From contig JBDNHI010000133.1 of NCBI GenBank assembly GCA_041694635.1, forward strand, positions 62,001 through 126,000: a DNA stretch of 64,000 nt. The letters run 5' to 3'. The position numbers were made by a program, and so were the translations under genes. Below, one piece after another: positions 53,319 through 61,385 of the stretch. The notes below the pieces were generated by a model, which was not told the DNA's origin, ran no database searches, and saw only the letters and a list, made by a program, of their open reading frames with translations. Source of the DNA: UBA969 sp041694635 (lineage in GTDB: Bacteria > Planctomycetota > Planctomycetia > Gemmatales > Gemmataceae). The stretch's first letter is position 1; the number at the start of each line of letters is the position of its first letter.

Positions 53319-54581
53319 TTAAATCAGTTTAAATATTCGTTCAGAATTTCCACGAAGTAAAGTTGAACCAAGTTCAACTGATTCATAAATTGTAATTTTT
53401 TTAGTTTGAACAAAATCTTTTGAAAGAATGTTCGCAAGAATTTGTCGGTACATATTAAATTTTGGCAATCCAAACTCAAGCTTATACATATCGCTGTAAT
53501 AACCAATTTGTTTCGTTTTTGGTACAGATTGTAACCTTGCTCTTGAATCTTGCTCAATATAAATTGGAATGTTGGAATACCACCAGTGGCCATTCGTGAC
53601 AACATTTGGAAAAATCCAACTGTAGCTAGCAAGTTCTTGGTTTTGATTGCTGGTCAGAACAGAGATGCAAAAAGTAACTTTTGGAAAAGCGTTAAATAAA
53701 GGCGCATATTGGATTAAAGAAGTTCGCTGGTCATATAAGTCTTTGCCTTGAAAGACCCCGTCAACATAAACATTCCTGTTGACGCCAATCATTAAATCAA
53801 AAGGTAGTTTCCAATCATTGCAGGCTTCTGCGAGTATCCAGAAGATGCCTTTTTTCCAAGTTGGTGAATCAAAGTTAGCAGAAGTAAGGCATTGGTTTAT
53901 TTCAAGGTCGGAAATTTTTTCGGGGCTGAAGTCTGGGGGAAGAGAGATAGCGCAAGCTTTGGCACCTTTTTGAGTGAAATGTTTAAAGAGGTTATTAATT
54001 GCTTGGTTTAGTTCCTTCACATTACCTGGATTAATGCCTGAGATTTTTTCAAGCCTAGTTTTTACATTATTTCTACCAAAATGAAAGACAAGTTCATCTG
54101 TTCTAAGGCAGGGTACATAAAAATTTGTATCAAATCCTTCGAGATTGTCATCGAAGTCATTTGTTAGAAAGATTTTTTCAAGTTTAGAGGTTTTAAGAAC
54201 TTCGAGTTCCCAGTTAGGGGAATTCATTTTTTTTTGGGCGGTGTCCCACAGAAAATCTGTGTCTTTTGGAAGTATTTTATCGCCTTTAAAGTCGAGGAAA
54301 GTCTGTGCGATTTCTAGAAACCAAGCGTATTGAGCGGTATTATCGAATTGATCCATATGACGAATTATTTCGCGAACTTTCTCTTGCCCAGGAACTTCGG
54401 GCGCTAGAAATTTCTTATCCATTTGGCACGAGTGCGCCAATTCTGTGTAATAATGGTACCCAAGAATATCTTCGAGCGATTTTGAACCCGCAGTTTTTGG
54501 ATTGATATGCGAATGGGGATCTATTATTGGTATATCAATAAGGGCATCGTAAATTTCTTTGCTTGTTTTATCTGCTAGCAT
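53319..54581 (-). CDS. UxaC-like amidohydrolase-superfamily protein
   Basis: A 420-residue protein. The N-terminus has IIDPHSHINPKT, the metal-binding HxH of amidohydrolase/glucuronate isomerase-like enzymes. Later blocks include LMIGVNRNVYVDGVF and a GHWWYSNIP segment as in UxaC relatives. The HxH is preserved. It is shorter than typical glucuronate isomerase (about 470), so the true substrate is uncertain. It converges with the acidic HTH gene six bases away. No uronate-pathway gene is adjacent. Confidence 0.72.
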   Translation of the reverse strand: MLADKTSKEIYDALIDIPIIDPHSHINPKTAGSKSLEDILGYHYYTELAHSCQMDKKFLAPEVPGQEKVREIIRHMDQFDNTAQYAWFLEIAQTFLDFKGDKILPKDTDFLWDTAQKKMNSPNWELEVLKTSKLEKIFLTNDFDDNLEGFDTNFYVPCLRTDELVFHFGRNNVKTRLEKISGINPGNVKELNQAINNLFKHFTQKGAKACAISLPPDFSPEKISDLEINQCLTSANFDSPTWKKGIFWILAEACNDWKLPFDLMIGVNRNVYVDGVFQGKDLYDQRTSLIQYAPLFNAFPKVTFCISVLTSNQNQELASYSWIFPNVVTNGHWWYSNIPIYIEQDSRARLQSVPKTKQIGYYSDMYKLEFGLPKFNMYRQILANILSKDFVQTKKITIYESVELGSTLLRGNSERIFKLI

Positions 54582-54637
54582 CTATTTACCTTTTATTATT
54601 TGAAGTTGATAATTCTATTAATCATTAGCTACGAATT

Positions 54638-56140
54638 TCAATTTCCAAATCGAATTCGACCAAGGCTTATCCAAGTAATACTGATTAATATAATTCCCAT
54701 AATTGTTAGTACAAAGGAAGATTTCCAAATTAGTTGAAAATCGGTAGTAACTTCAGAAGAAGATGGCATTATTTCTCTGAAAGCATCTAAAGCCCAACCT
54801 TGTGGAGTAAAGAAAGAAAGACTTCGGGCGGTGTCTGGCATCATTTCCCAAGGGAAAATACAGCCACCTATTAATGCAAAAAGGCAAACAGGCACCGAAC
54901 TAAATAGCGCTAGTTGGGTTTCATTTTTTGAAAGTAGGCCAACGAACATTGACATTGATGCGACACAAAATGAAGTTGCTAATGGTAGGATTGCTAGGGT
55001 TAGAATTAAATCAGTAGTAGACCAATGGGCCGCCCCAATTTTTAATCCCAGTAAGATTTTTCCTAGACCAAGAAGGAAAAATGTTTGGAACAAAGAAATT
55101 ATGAGGGTGGGAATAAATTTCCCTATTAAAATTCCAGATGTTGGCACGGGGGTAGATAAAAGACGATCGAATGTGCCTTGCCTTTTTTCTGCGACAAAAA
55201 TCCATCCCGAAATAAGGATTAGACTAAATGCAAACATCACCGTGAACGAGGGAACTAAAATTTGGTAGCGGATAGCCCCTCGGCGTAGGATACCGGCCCC
55301 ATCTTCATTTTTAAATGTGCTTAAAGGTTTTAGTGGTTCCTTGTTGTTTATAGAACGAGTTAGAGAAGCCCAAGATTTTCCAGTAAGGTTGTAGTTTTTG
55401 AATTGACCTGTCAAGGCAATTTGTATTCCTGTACCAACTTTTTCTCTATATGTTTTTGATAACTCTGCATCTTTTCCAGATGCTAATTCCAGTAATTCTC
55501 CCAATGGAATTTTATCTTTACGAATCAAAAGTTGTAATGAAGGGGGTACAGGTAATGATACTTCTTTTCCCAATAATTCGATGAACTCTGGATCACCTAG
55601 TTTTTCAAATGCTTGGCCTATCATCCAAGGTAATACAATTCTTAGTAAAGCAACCTGACAAACACTTTCGATGATCGCAGAAGTTGCAGGTTGCTTACTA
55701 TCCTTGACGATTTCGACTTGCAACTTTTCTAGATATACCCCATCGCGGTGAAAGGGATTGACCCCAGTTGTGAGGAACGAGCATTCGTTTATTCGATCGC
55801 TAAAACTTTGGTTTATAATGATAACCGCTGCTCTTTTTCCTGATTTTACGAGTTCTTCTGCTTGCTCTCGGTTTGCTATGATTTCGACTTTGATACTAGG
55901 TGTTGCTGCGATGTCCTCAACAGCGTGGTCGCCCCAGGGTTTCTTATCTAGCCCTTTGCCTTGGTCGAGATTGAGAATGCTGATGCGCATAAGGTCATCA
56001 TTTTTTTGACCAAATCCTTCACCTAAAAGTAAACCAAGGATAAGAATCATTCCAAATGGCAAAACAAATAACAACACTGATGTCAATTTATCCCTAAGAA
56101 GAAGTTTCATTTCCTTTTTTGCGATGATAAGGATTTTCAT
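54638..56140 (-). CDS. ABC-2 type transporter permease
   Basis: A 500-residue membrane protein with an N-terminal helix (LLFVLPFGMILILGLLLGE), a large extracytoplasmic region (about 45-300), and five or six C-terminal helices with FVAEKRQGTFDRLLSTPV, typical of ABC-2 exporters of the NatB/YhhJ type. The ATPase gene lies nine bases upstream on the same strand. The cargo is unknown; drugs, lipids or peptides are possible. Confidence 0.9.
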   Translation of the reverse strand: MKILIIAKKEMKLLLRDKLTSVLLFVLPFGMILILGLLLGEGFGQKNDDLMRISILNLDQGKGLDKKPWGDHAVEDIAATPSIKVEIIANREQAEELVKSGKRAAVIIINQSFSDRINECSFLTTGVNPFHRDGVYLEKLQVEIVKDSKQPATSAIIESVCQVALLRIVLPWMIGQAFEKLGDPEFIELLGKEVSLPVPPSLQLLIRKDKIPLGELLELASGKDAELSKTYREKVGTGIQIALTGQFKNYNLTGKSWASLTRSINNKEPLKPLSTFKNEDGAGILRRGAIRYQILVPSFTVMFAFSLILISGWIFVAEKRQGTFDRLLSTPVPTSGILIGKFIPTLIISLFQTFFLLGLGKILLGLKIGAAHWSTTDLILTLAILPLATSFCVASMSMFVGLLSKNETQLALFSSVPVCLFALIGGCIFPWEMMPDTARSLSFFTPQGWALDAFREIMPSSSEVTTDFQLIWKSSFVLTIMGIILISITWISLGRIRFGN

Positions 56141-56149
56141 AGGTTTGGA

Positions 56150-57088
56150 TTAATCTCTGAGGTGTTTTCCTGTTAGACTTAAGAAAACTTTTTCAAGATC
56201 AGGAGAATTTACAAATAAGTTAAGTATTTGAATTTTTTCATTAATTAAAAGGTTGATAATATCTGGTGCGGAATCCTTATTAGATGTTATCGAATAGCTT
56301 CCTGGAATGGAACCTGTTTTAAGATTTGGGAGCGTTTTTCGTAGAGTTTGAGTCTTTTGTTCGGTTATTTCGCTGATAGTAAAATTAATCGTGGTGCTGG
56401 TAAGGGCAAGTAGGTTTTGTAAGGTGTCACAAGCAATGATTTTTCCCTCATCAAGAATTGCTATCCGGTTGCAAAGTGACTCAGCTTCTTCCATATAATG
56501 AGTGGTGTAAATAATGGTAGTGCCCATTTGGTTGATATTTTTGATTGCTTCAAAAATTCTGTTGCGGGATTGTGGGTCAACTCCTACCGTTGGTTCGTCC
56601 AATAGAAGAACCTTAGGAGAGTGAACAAGCGCAATACCGAGATTTAATCTGCGTTTCATTCCACCTGAAAAGAATTTAACTAATTGGCCAGATTTTTGAT
56701 CATCAAGACCAATGATTTGAAGAATATCGTTTACTTTAATTTTTAGGAGTTCTGCTTGGAGGTCGAAGAGTTGGCCGAAAAACAGGAGGTTTTCTCGTGC
56801 GGATAATTCTTCATAAAAAGCATATTCCTGAGGAACCAGCCCAATTAGGGCTCTGACTTTGAGGTTCGAGGGTTCGATTGTGGTTTGATTTAGGGTAACT
56901 TGGCCAGAAGTTGATTTTGAAGCCCCTGCAAGAATAGAAAGCAGTGTAGATTTACCCGCGCCATTAGGTCCTAAAAGGCCAAAAATTTCGCCTCGATTTA
57001 TAGAGAAAGAAACTTGGTTGAGAGTTTTTAAATTTCCACGAAATTTAGAAATATTTTTAACTTCAAGAATTAAAGAGGGATCTTGCAT
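56150..57088 (-). CDS. ABC transporter ATP-binding protein
   Basis: A 312-residue ATPase with Walker A GPNGAGKST, Q-loop VPQEYAFYEEL, signature FSGGMKRRLN, Walker B VLLLDEPTVGVD, and H-loop TTHYMEEAE. The class is the ABC-2 exporter (CcmA/NatA) type. The C-terminal 90 residues are the usual DUF4162-like extension. It pairs with the permease that follows by nine bases. Confidence 0.95.
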   Translation of the reverse strand: MQDPSLILEVKNISKFRGNLKTLNQVSFSINRGEIFGLLGPNGAGKSTLLSILAGASKSTSGQVTLNQTTIEPSNLKVRALIGLVPQEYAFYEELSARENLLFFGQLFDLQAELLKIKVNDILQIIGLDDQKSGQLVKFFSGGMKRRLNLGIALVHSPKVLLLDEPTVGVDPQSRNRIFEAIKNINQMGTTIIYTTHYMEEAESLCNRIAILDEGKIIACDTLQNLLALTSTTINFTISEITEQKTQTLRKTLPNLKTGSIPGSYSITSNKDSAPDIINLLINEKIQILNLFVNSPDLEKVFLSLTGKHLRD

Positions 57089-57102
57089 TTATGCCACTCT
57101 CG

Positions 57103-57144
57103 AAACAAAAAAAAGCGGAAGGCCAAAACAGCCTGCCGCCTTTT
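57103..57144 (-). terminator. Terminator of the small basic protein gene
   Basis: On the minus strand a GC-rich imperfect hairpin (about 57111-57144, arms AAAAGGCGGCAGGC and GCCTTCCGCTTTT with one bulge and one mismatch) runs into seven T residues. Confidence 0.65.
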
Positions 57145-57168
57145 GCGAAAGTATGAAAAAAGGCTGGA

Positions 57169-57435
57169 TTATTTCTTTTTGTCTGCGGGTTTTTTGTCTC
57201 CAGCAGCAGATGCTGCACCAGCAGCAGGTGCTGCAGCATCGCCTGCAGCGGCTTCTTTTACTTTCTTTACCTTCTTGCCAACTTTTAAAACTCTTACTTT
57301 CGGAAGATTAAAGGGGCCCATTCCTTCTTTCCAGCGGTCTTCAGCTTTAAGCACCGCTATTCTTTCAGCACGATTTAATACATTACGGGATCTTGCCAAG
57401 GTGTTTTTTCGTTTCAAACTTTTATCGATTGACAT
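57169..57435 (-). CDS. Small basic protein (TIGR04137-like)
   Basis: An 88-residue protein. The first 55 residues (MSIDKSLKRKNTLARSRNVL, then RAERIAVLKAEDRW and a LPKVRVLKV segment) match what I know as the Chlamydia/Verrucomicrobia/Planctomycete small basic protein. The last 30 residues are an Ala/Pro/Lys tail. This family is thought to be abundant and possibly ribosome- or RNA-associated. The ribosome-binding site is GAGG. It is divergent from larA. Confidence 0.8.
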   Translation of the reverse strand: MSIDKSLKRKNTLARSRNVLNRAERIAVLKAEDRWKEGMGPFNLPKVRVLKVGKKVKKVKEAAAGDAAAPAAGAASAAGDKKPADKKK

Positions 57436-57495
57436 TTTAACCTCTTATCCAAAAACCTATTGTCCATTTCTTAAATATAATGATAATTGTGAATA

Positions 57496-57524
57496 TTGAC
57501 AAGGTATTTGAACCGTAATATAAA
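57496..57524 (+). promoter_or_regulatory. Near-consensus sigma70 promoter for larA
   Basis: TTGACA (57496-57501), a 17-base spacer and TATAAA (57519-57524), about 30 bp before the larA start region. The best promoter match in the window. Confidence 0.7.
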
Positions 57525-57553
57525 TTTATCTCATTACAATACAAAGGGTTAAA

Positions 57554-58825
57554 ATGCGTATAAAAATGGATTATGGCAAAACTGGCATTATGGTTGACCT
57601 TCCTAACGACAAAGTTGTAGGCACCTTAGAGATAAAACCAGCTATTCCTTTGGCAAATCAAGAACAAGCTATTTCCGAAGCACTGGCCAATCCTATTGGT
57701 TCCAAACCTCTTGCTGAAATTGCTCGGGGTAAGAAAACTGCTTGCATTCTCGTTTGTGATATCACCCGCCCGGTTCCTAATAAAATTATTTTACCTCAAA
57801 TTTTGAAGGCCATCGAATCATCTGGCGTTCCCCGTAGTGGCATTACCATTCTTATTGCCACTGGTTTACACCGGCCTAATGAAGGCGATGAACTTATTGA
57901 ATTAGTTGGGGAAGATATTGTTCAAAACTATCGAGTTGAAAACCATCACGGGAAAGAATCGTCTGAACACGATTATCTTGGGGTTACCCCTAGAGGAGTG
58001 CCGGTTTACATTGATTCGCGCTATATTAATGCTGAACTTAAAATTACAACTGGCCTTATTGAACCTCATTTAATGGCGGGTTATAGCGGCGGTAGAAAAG
58101 TTATTTGCCCAGGTATTGCTGGTATTGAAACGGTTAAAGTTTGGCACGGACCCAAGTTCCTTGAGCACCCTAATGCAGAGTGTGGCATTGTTGAGGGCAA
58201 CCCAGTACACGAAGAAAATACTTACATCGCCCTAATGAGTGGTTGCGATTTTATTGTCAATGTTTGTGTAGAAAGTAACCGCCAAATCACTTGGGCAGGG
58301 GCGGGGGATATGATCAAGGCTTGGGAAGAAGGGGTTAAATTTGTTAGTCAGGTGGTTAGGGTACCTTTGCGGGAACCGGTTGATATTGTGCTCACGAGTT
58401 GTGCTGGTTATCCGCTAGATACGACTTGGTATCAAGCGGTTAAAGGTTTGATTGGGGCCCTTCCTATTCTTAAAAAAGGAGGGACTATTATCTTGGTGGC
58501 AAGTCTGACCGAAGGTTTAGGTAGCCCCGAATTTCAGCAGGTTTTGGCAGAAAACCCCGACATCAAAGCATTTAAAAAGCGAATCCTCGAAACAGACTAT
58601 TTTGTGATGGATCAATGGCAGGTTGAAGAATTTGCCAAGGTTCTGGAAAAAGGTAAAATCAAGGTGTTTTCAAAAGGATTAGAACCCGAGGTGCTCAGAA
58701 AATGCCATGTTACTCCGGTTGATTCCGTCGAACAAGCCATTGCAGATAGCTTGCAAGAATATGGCCCCTTAGCACGGATTGCTGTAATCCCTAAAGGGCC
58801 CTATGTTCTTGCTTGCATCGAATAA
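57554..58825 (+). CDS. larA: LarA-family nickel-dependent racemase-like protein
   Basis: A 423-residue protein of LarA length. Family blocks: DITRPVPNKIILP, ILIATGLHRPNEG, VENHHGKESSEHDYLG, and TTGLIEPHLMAGYSGGRKVICPG with the cofactor-binding His and Lys. Known LarA enzymes racemise lactate or related 2-hydroxy acids using a nickel-pincer nucleotide made by LarB, LarC and LarE, none of which is in the window. The substrate here is therefore unproven. It has a strong promoter and is divergent from the small basic protein gene. Confidence 0.88.
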   Translation: MRIKMDYGKTGIMVDLPNDKVVGTLEIKPAIPLANQEQAISEALANPIGSKPLAEIARGKKTACILVCDITRPVPNKIILPQILKAIESSGVPRSGITILIATGLHRPNEGDELIELVGEDIVQNYRVENHHGKESSEHDYLGVTPRGVPVYIDSRYINAELKITTGLIEPHLMAGYSGGRKVICPGIAGIETVKVWHGPKFLEHPNAECGIVEGNPVHEENTYIALMSGCDFIVNVCVESNRQITWAGAGDMIKAWEEGVKFVSQVVRVPLREPVDIVLTSCAGYPLDTTWYQAVKGLIGALPILKKGGTIILVASLTEGLGSPEFQQVLAENPDIKAFKKRILETDYFVMDQWQVEEFAKVLEKGKIKVFSKGLEPEVLRKCHVTPVDSVEQAIADSLQEYGPLARIAVIPKGPYVLACIE

Positions 58826-58866
58826 GACTATTTAAGCAAATGCTTTTGCTAACTTAGGAATTCTTT

Positions 58867-59454
58867 TTACCAACTTGTAGATTCTGCTGGTTCTGAGCAA
58901 CCCAGAATGCTGGTTAGTTGATTAAATTCTTCTTCAAATTTATCGCTTGTGGAATGAAAATGCTCAAAATCGTTTACAAATTGTAAGGAATCATTTCGTT
59001 TAATATGGTTTTGCTGAAGAACTTTTTCAAATTCAGCAATGTTTTGAGCATAAACGACTATCACTTTATGTTCATCGAATTGGATTTCCATTGGTTTATC
59101 TTTTGCCATTACTGCAATTCCAGAGCAACCATCATTGGAAATAGTCATCTCGAATTCTTGCAAGTAACTTTGCAGGATTGGAAGGTCTATTTCTTCCCGA
59201 TGTAAATCGATGTGTTTAGAAACTTGTGAGCGATGGCTTGATTCCAAGATAATATCAACGGTGTTTCCTAAGAGGTCGGTTAGTTGAAGGAAAAGGTCAA
59301 AGACATTTTCCTTAGAAACTGCAATAGCCAGCATGGGTATTTCTTGCTGGGTAAGAGAATCAGTAAAGGTGCTTTTTTTATAGCCATTGGAAAAAGAAAC
59401 ATTCATTTCCTCTGCAGGATAAGCCGCACTGGAAAAAGAAAAGCTGTTAGACAT
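58867..59454 (-). CDS. Hypothetical cytosolic protein
   Basis: About 195 residues from the ATG with GCGGA upstream. No signal peptide or membrane helix. The composition is mixed and acidic. The central part has beta/alpha alternation (DIILESSHRS, EEIDLPILQSYLQE, DEHKVIVVYAQNIAEFE). I do not recognise the family. It is transcribed toward larA, which converges on it. Confidence 0.6.
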   Translation of the reverse strand: MSNSFSFSSAAYPAEEMNVSFSNGYKKSTFTDSLTQQEIPMLAIAVSKENVFDLFLQLTDLLGNTVDIILESSHRSQVSKHIDLHREEIDLPILQSYLQEFEMTISNDGCSGIAVMAKDKPMEIQFDEHKVIVVYAQNIAEFEKVLQQNHIKRNDSLQFVNDFEHFHSTSDKFEEEFNQLTSILGCSEPAESTSW

Positions 59455-59894
59455 GATTCCGCTTTCTTCTTTATAAAACAAAGTCTTGTACGCGTTCTGC
59501 AAGTTCCAAGTCAGATGTGAAATCTAGAACTTACTGAACAAACAAATATAGGCTGCAATCTTTACGAATGCCAGAAACCGATGGTTCATTTTATTATTTA
59601 TATTTCTTTCTTGAATGTATTTTCATTAAGCATAGAAAAAAGCAAATAGTTGGGGTGATAACCCAGAAAAATCCGAAACTTTTACTTGATTTCTCCAAAT
59701 TGTCAAAAGTACAACCCCCCTATCTTTCCTGAGTTAATTTTTCGGAATTGTTTTCCTAGCTGTTTTTACCCTCTAAAGTGTTTAAAAAAGCATTTCATTT
59801 GAAATCCCTCCCAAATTACTGCTTTTTACTCTCAAGACTTGCTCCCAGATATTCGATTCATCAAGAGAAACCCTTTTCTTGAAAGAATTTGAAT
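59455..59894. other. 440-bp divergent region
   Basis: A gap between the hypothetical gene and the transglutaminase-like gene. It is AT-rich with a small GGGT-GATA-ACCC hairpin near 59656. No clear promoter, RNA gene or coding frame could be supported. Confidence 0.4.
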
Positions 59895-61385
59895 ATGAAC
59901 ACCAGTTTTGCTTTAGCAGTTTTAGTTTCTTTAAATCTGCTAAATGTAAGTCCCCAGCCTTTACCACTTATTAATTTGTTGACCGATGGGTTCCGTGAGG
60001 AAATATACAAAGGCCAAAGTCATTTAGGACTTGTTACCGTGACCTCGCAAGTGCTTGAGAAAAACGGTAAGAAAACTGGCGTAAGATTGCAGAAGGACAC
60101 CAACTTAACCATGCAGCGCTTTGGTTCTTTGGTGCAACTTCGTATGGTTGAAACTCAGGAAATGGATGCGATCGGAACTGTTAATAGTATCTCTATGAAA
60201 CAGTTTCAAGGGCCAATGCAGATTATGGCCTTGAATGGACTTAGAGATGGTGCATCATTTCGAATTTGGGTTGAAAATAATAAAGAAAGGGTAATTCCTT
60301 GGGATATTTATGCGTTTGGACCTTTAGGAAAAGAACAATTGGTTGCGGGTAAAAAGTGGACACATAATGAACAAATTCAATTCGATTGTTATCAGGCTGT
60401 AGTAAACCGAATTGTAACTTTCGATGTAGTTGCAACACAAAAAGTGCCTGAGGGGGCGAAAGACCCTGTTGCTTGGACTATTTTAATGATACCTCACAAA
60501 ATTATTGCAGGTAATCAAACCCTACAACTTCCCAAAACTCTTTACTTTCTGGACCAAAATCAAAAAGTATTATTTTCTGAAACAGAAATGGATGGTATCG
60601 GTGATATAAGTTTAGTTCGGTTTAAAGCTGGTCCATCTCCTATTAAATCTTCTAATTCTGTTTTTGATATTGGTAAGGCTTCTTTTATTCCCCTAAGCAG
60701 ACGCATTTCTGCTGCTAAATCTGCTATGCGGGTTTCTTACCTTATTACCATCCCCGGCCTCCAGGGTGAGTTGCCTGTTGTTGAGGACGAAAGGCAAAAG
60801 ATTACACAAAAGAAAGGGAATGCGTATCTCCTAGAAGTAAAAGCGTCTCGTACTCCGGAAGAAACTCTAGGGTCAGAGGCACCTACCCCCCAAGAGATGG
60901 CCCCTTCGAAGTTTATAGATTGGAATCATCCTGCGATTAAAAATTATCTCCGAGATATAAATCTTCAAGAGGCTGACCTATGGAGAAGAGCAGTAATGAT
61001 TGAAAAGTTAATTCGAAGGAAAATATATTTTGATAATCAGGCGCCTTTTGCGAGTGCATCTGAGGTTGCAAAGAATTCACGGGGCGATTGTAGGCATGCG
61101 GCGCTTCTTCTTGCAGCATTATGCAGGTCAGAGGGCATTCCCAGTCGAATCGCTCATGGCTTGGTTTATGTGGAGAAAAATGGCCAGCCAATGTTTGGGT
61201 TTCATATGTGGACCGAAGTTTTTGTCCGTGGAAGATGGATGCCTTTAGATGGAACTATGGGGTTAGGATTTGTAGGCGCAGACCATATTAAAGTGTCACA
61301 CCATACTTACGCAGAAGTTGAATCGCTTGCGCCAATTGCAAGCCTGCAAAATTTTATAGGGAAAGTAAAGATTGAAGTTGATTAA
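59895..61385 (+). CDS. Secreted transglutaminase-like protein
   Basis: About 496 residues. A weakly hydrophobic signal-like N-terminus (FALAVLVSLNLLNVSPQP) precedes about 330 residues of uncharacterised, probably beta-rich sequence, then a transglutaminase-type core: SRGDCRHAALLLAALCR (catalytic Cys), GFHMWTEVFV (catalytic His) and WMPLDGTM (Asp). The triad is intact, so peptide or amide hydrolysis is plausible. The start is set at ATG 59895; TTG 59889 is also in frame. It converges with the next gene with a four-base stop overlap. Confidence 0.85.
   Translation: MNTSFALAVLVSLNLLNVSPQPLPLINLLTDGFREEIYKGQSHLGLVTVTSQVLEKNGKKTGVRLQKDTNLTMQRFGSLVQLRMVETQEMDAIGTVNSISMKQFQGPMQIMALNGLRDGASFRIWVENNKERVIPWDIYAFGPLGKEQLVAGKKWTHNEQIQFDCYQAVVNRIVTFDVVATQKVPEGAKDPVAWTILMIPHKIIAGNQTLQLPKTLYFLDQNQKVLFSETEMDGIGDISLVRFKAGPSPIKSSNSVFDIGKASFIPLSRRISAAKSAMRVSYLITIPGLQGELPVVEDERQKITQKKGNAYLLEVKASRTPEETLGSEAPTPQEMAPSKFIDWNHPAIKNYLRDINLQEADLWRRAVMIEKLIRRKIYFDNQAPFASASEVAKNSRGDCRHAALLLAALCRSEGIPSRIAHGLVYVEKNGQPMFGFHMWTEVFVRGRWMPLDGTMGLGFVGADHIKVSHHTYAEVESLAPIASLQNFIGKVKIEVD

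Noticed and set aside
57083..57499. Plus-strand open frame across the small basic protein gene
   Set aside because: It is the mirror of the Ala-rich tail and a terminator, with no ribosome-binding site.
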